Assembly (NCBI GenBank): GCA_903932145.1
Contig: CAIZFE010000003.1
Location: forward strand, 62,001 to 126,000
DNA: 64,000 bases
Origin: an uncultured Rhodopila sp.
GTDB lineage: Bacteria; Pseudomonadota; Alphaproteobacteria; Acetobacterales; Acetobacteraceae
Direction of reading: 5' to 3'
Shown: positions 62,693 through 64,000 of the stretch, piece after piece
Position numbering within the stretch: position 1 is the first letter of the stretch
Layout of the letters: each line of letters begins with the position of its first letter
Program-made: the position numbers and the translations under genes
Notes under the pieces: generated by a model
Databases searched by the model: none
What the model was told of the DNA's origin: nothing
The model's input: the letters and a program-made list of their open reading frames with translations, nothing else

Positions 62693-63631
62693 CTACCCGG
62701 CGATGCGGTCGATCTCCGCCAATACCTCCGCCGTCATCGTCCAGTCGCCGGCCTTAACATTCTGCTCCAACTGTTCCGGCCGCGTTGCACCCGCAATGAC
62801 GCTGACCACAGGTCGTTGCGCCAACAGCCAGGAGAACGCCAGTTCCAGCATCGAGTGACCCCGAGCCTCGGCAAAATCCGCCAGGCGCTCGGATTTTTCC
62901 CAGTTCTGTTCGGTCAGATAGCGATCCGCCAACCGTTGCGTCCTGGCCAAACGGGTCCCGACGGGCAGGGGTGTATTGCGACGGTACTTTCCAGTCAGTA
63001 GTCCGCTCGCCAGCGGGAAATATGGCAACAGTCCTAAACCCAGCTTGCGGGCCGCCGGCAGCAATTCGGCTTCGGGCGCACGATGCACGAGAGAATACTC
63101 GTCCTGACAGGACACGAACCCGTTCAATCCGGCCGTGCGGGCGGTCCAGGCGGCGTCCGTCATCTGCCATGCGGCGAAATTCGAGCACCCCAGATACCGC
63201 ACCTTTCCTTGCCGTACCAGATCATCCAAGGCGCGCAGGGATTCCTCGATCGGCGTGTTCGGATCGACCCGGTGCATCTGGTACAGATCGATCCAATCGG
63301 TTTTCAGCCTCCGCAAGCTGTCCTCGACCGCCGCCATGATATACCGGCGCGACCCGCCCAGTTTTTCGCCGCTGTCATCCATCGGGGCGGCGAACTTCGT
63401 GGCGAGCACGATCCGTTTGCGGTCGTCACCCAAAATGTGGCCCATGACTTCCTCGGATCCGCCGCGCTCCCCATACACATCGGCGGTGTCGAATAACGTG
63501 ATCCCGAGGTCGAGCGCCTTGTGGATCACCGCTTTGGTCGCCGCCTCGTCAATCCGGCCGCCAAAATTGTTGCAGCCGAGGCCGATCGCCGACACCCGCA
63601 GGCCGGATTGGCCCAGATTGCGAATTTCCAT
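62693..63631 (-). CDS. aldo/keto reductase
   Basis: The 312-residue TIM-barrel protein has the catalytic tetrad Asp48 (LFDTADVYGERGGSE), Tyr53, Lys79 (ATKF) and His120 (DLYQMHRVDP). It opens with MEIRNLGQSGLRVSAIGLGC as in YajO-like/AKR11-12 members. It reduces aldehydes or ketones with NADPH; the natural substrate is unknown. The next gene upstream on this strand is the glutathionyl-hydroquinone reductase, about 70 bp away. Confidence 0.92.
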   Translation of the reverse strand: MEIRNLGQSGLRVSAIGLGCNNFGGRIDEAATKAVIHKALDLGITLFDTADVYGERGGSEEVMGHILGDDRKRIVLATKFAAPMDDSGEKLGGSRRYIMAAVEDSLRRLKTDWIDLYQMHRVDPNTPIEESLRALDDLVRQGKVRYLGCSNFAAWQMTDAAWTARTAGLNGFVSCQDEYSLVHRAPEAELLPAARKLGLGLLPYFPLASGLLTGKYRRNTPLPVGTRLARTQRLADRYLTEQNWEKSERLADFAEARGHSMLELAFSWLLAQRPVVSVIAGATRPEQLEQNVKAGDWTMTAEVLAEIDRIAG

Positions 63632-63702
63632 GCGCGGTGACTCCTTCGACGACAGTGTCCGGCAGATTTGTCCGCGAACCGCGTCCCGTCAAACCGAACC
63701 GC

Positions 63703-64000
63703 TCAGAACACGATCAGCTTGTCCACACCGGGGCTGCGATCGACCGGAGCGCCAAAATCCAGCGTCGGCCCGAGCGGAACGATCCCGGTCGGATTGATGC
63801 GCCGGTGGCTCATGTAATAATGCCGTTTGATATGTCCGAAATCGACCGTCTCGGCGACACCTGGAGTTTGGAAGATGTCGCGCGTGTAGGCCCACAGGTT
63901 GGGGTAATCGACAATTCGGCGAATGTTGCATTTGAAATGGCCGTGATAGACGGAATCGAAACGGACCAGGGTGGTGAACAGCCTGATATCGGCCTCCGTC
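63703..64000 (-). CDS. glutathionyl-hydroquinone reductase (YqjG/Ecm4 type), C-terminal part
   Basis: The reverse frame from the window edge to TGA at 63703-63705 gives 98 residues with VRFDSVYHGHFKCNIRRIVD, YPNLWAYTRDIFQTPG, FGHIKRHYYMSHRRINPTGI and the end VDKLIVF. These are the conserved C-terminal parts of Xi-class glutathione transferases. They reduce glutathionyl-hydroquinones. The N-terminus with the catalytic Cys-Pro lies outside the window. Confidence 0.88.
   Translation of the reverse strand, partial: TEADIRLFTTLVRFDSVYHGHFKCNIRRIVDYPNLWAYTRDIFQTPGVAETVDFGHIKRHYYMSHRRINPTGIVPLGPTLDFGAPVDRSPGVDKLIVF

Overview
The window is high-GC DNA with dense coding on both strands. Gene content and signals point to an alphaproteobacterium, most likely Acetobacteraceae/Rhodospirillales. 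The pointers are HWE-type histidine kinases, a GTTC-N7-GTTC LexA-type box, many periplasmic solute receptors (TTT, TRAP, Liv and NMT1 types), a CaiB/BaiF CoA transferase, and TcuA. This placement is an inference; no rRNA or tRNA gene lies in the window to fix it.

Layout. 1-1056: start of an FdhF/YdeP-type molybdopterin oxidoreductase. 1175-4319: an ArsC-like reductase, then a light-sensing cassette made of a PAS-PAS-HWE histidine kinase, a photoactive yellow protein (PYP) with its chromophore pocket intact, and a single-domain receiver. 4622-10250: a broken TTT receptor followed by MmgE/PrpD, a class V aminotransferase, pyridoxal kinase and an Old Yellow Enzyme. 10361-13950: a lipoprotein, a protease-fold protein without its catalytic triad, a glyoxalase II-like hydrolase and an orphan DNA methyltransferase. 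14483-17267: an accessory patch with a pRiA4b-type gene, a frameshifted HicB and an amber-interrupted nucleotidyltransferase preceded by two near-identical 27-bp palindromes. 17405-22256: dienelactone hydrolase, an NMT1-type receptor and the DUF1501/DUF1800 pair. 22578-24665: fusA with a strong terminator. 24747-27186: intact HigA behind a ruined HigB, then an ImmA/IrrE protease-PIN operon. 27523-31084: a possibly LexA-controlled unknown gene, then a four-gene coupled operon (oxaloacetate decarboxylase-aroE-coaE-dnaQ). 31158-40362: hydrolase, PrpF-type isomerase and an exopolysaccharide block (flippase, membrane protein carrying in-frame palindromic repeats, galE, Wzc-type tyrosine kinase). 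40541-44501: flavin monooxygenase, Liv receptor and a luciferase-like oxidoreductase. 44750-48460: an envelope group (MltB, RlpA-like, PBP5-like) coupled to tmk. 48454-55038: carboxylate uptake and oxidation (Liv receptor, TcuA, cyclase, TRAP DctPQM). 55102-64000: a wrecked MntA/HepT pair, MFS, RMD1, cupin, luciferase-like, SMP-30, CoA transferase, aldo/keto reductase and the end of a glutathionyl-hydroquinone reductase.

Three themes stand out. First, a compact PYP-kinase-receiver cassette looks like a complete blue-light signalling unit. Second, four toxin-antitoxin-like loci (HicB, the nucleotidyltransferase, HigB, MntA/HepT) are each broken by stops or frameshifts, while HigA and the ImmA/PIN operon are intact. 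Third, a palindromic repeat family (core GTCATGGCCCGG...CCGGGCCATGAC) occurs at three places, once in frame inside a membrane-protein gene. No CRISPR array, insertion sequence or prophage was seen.
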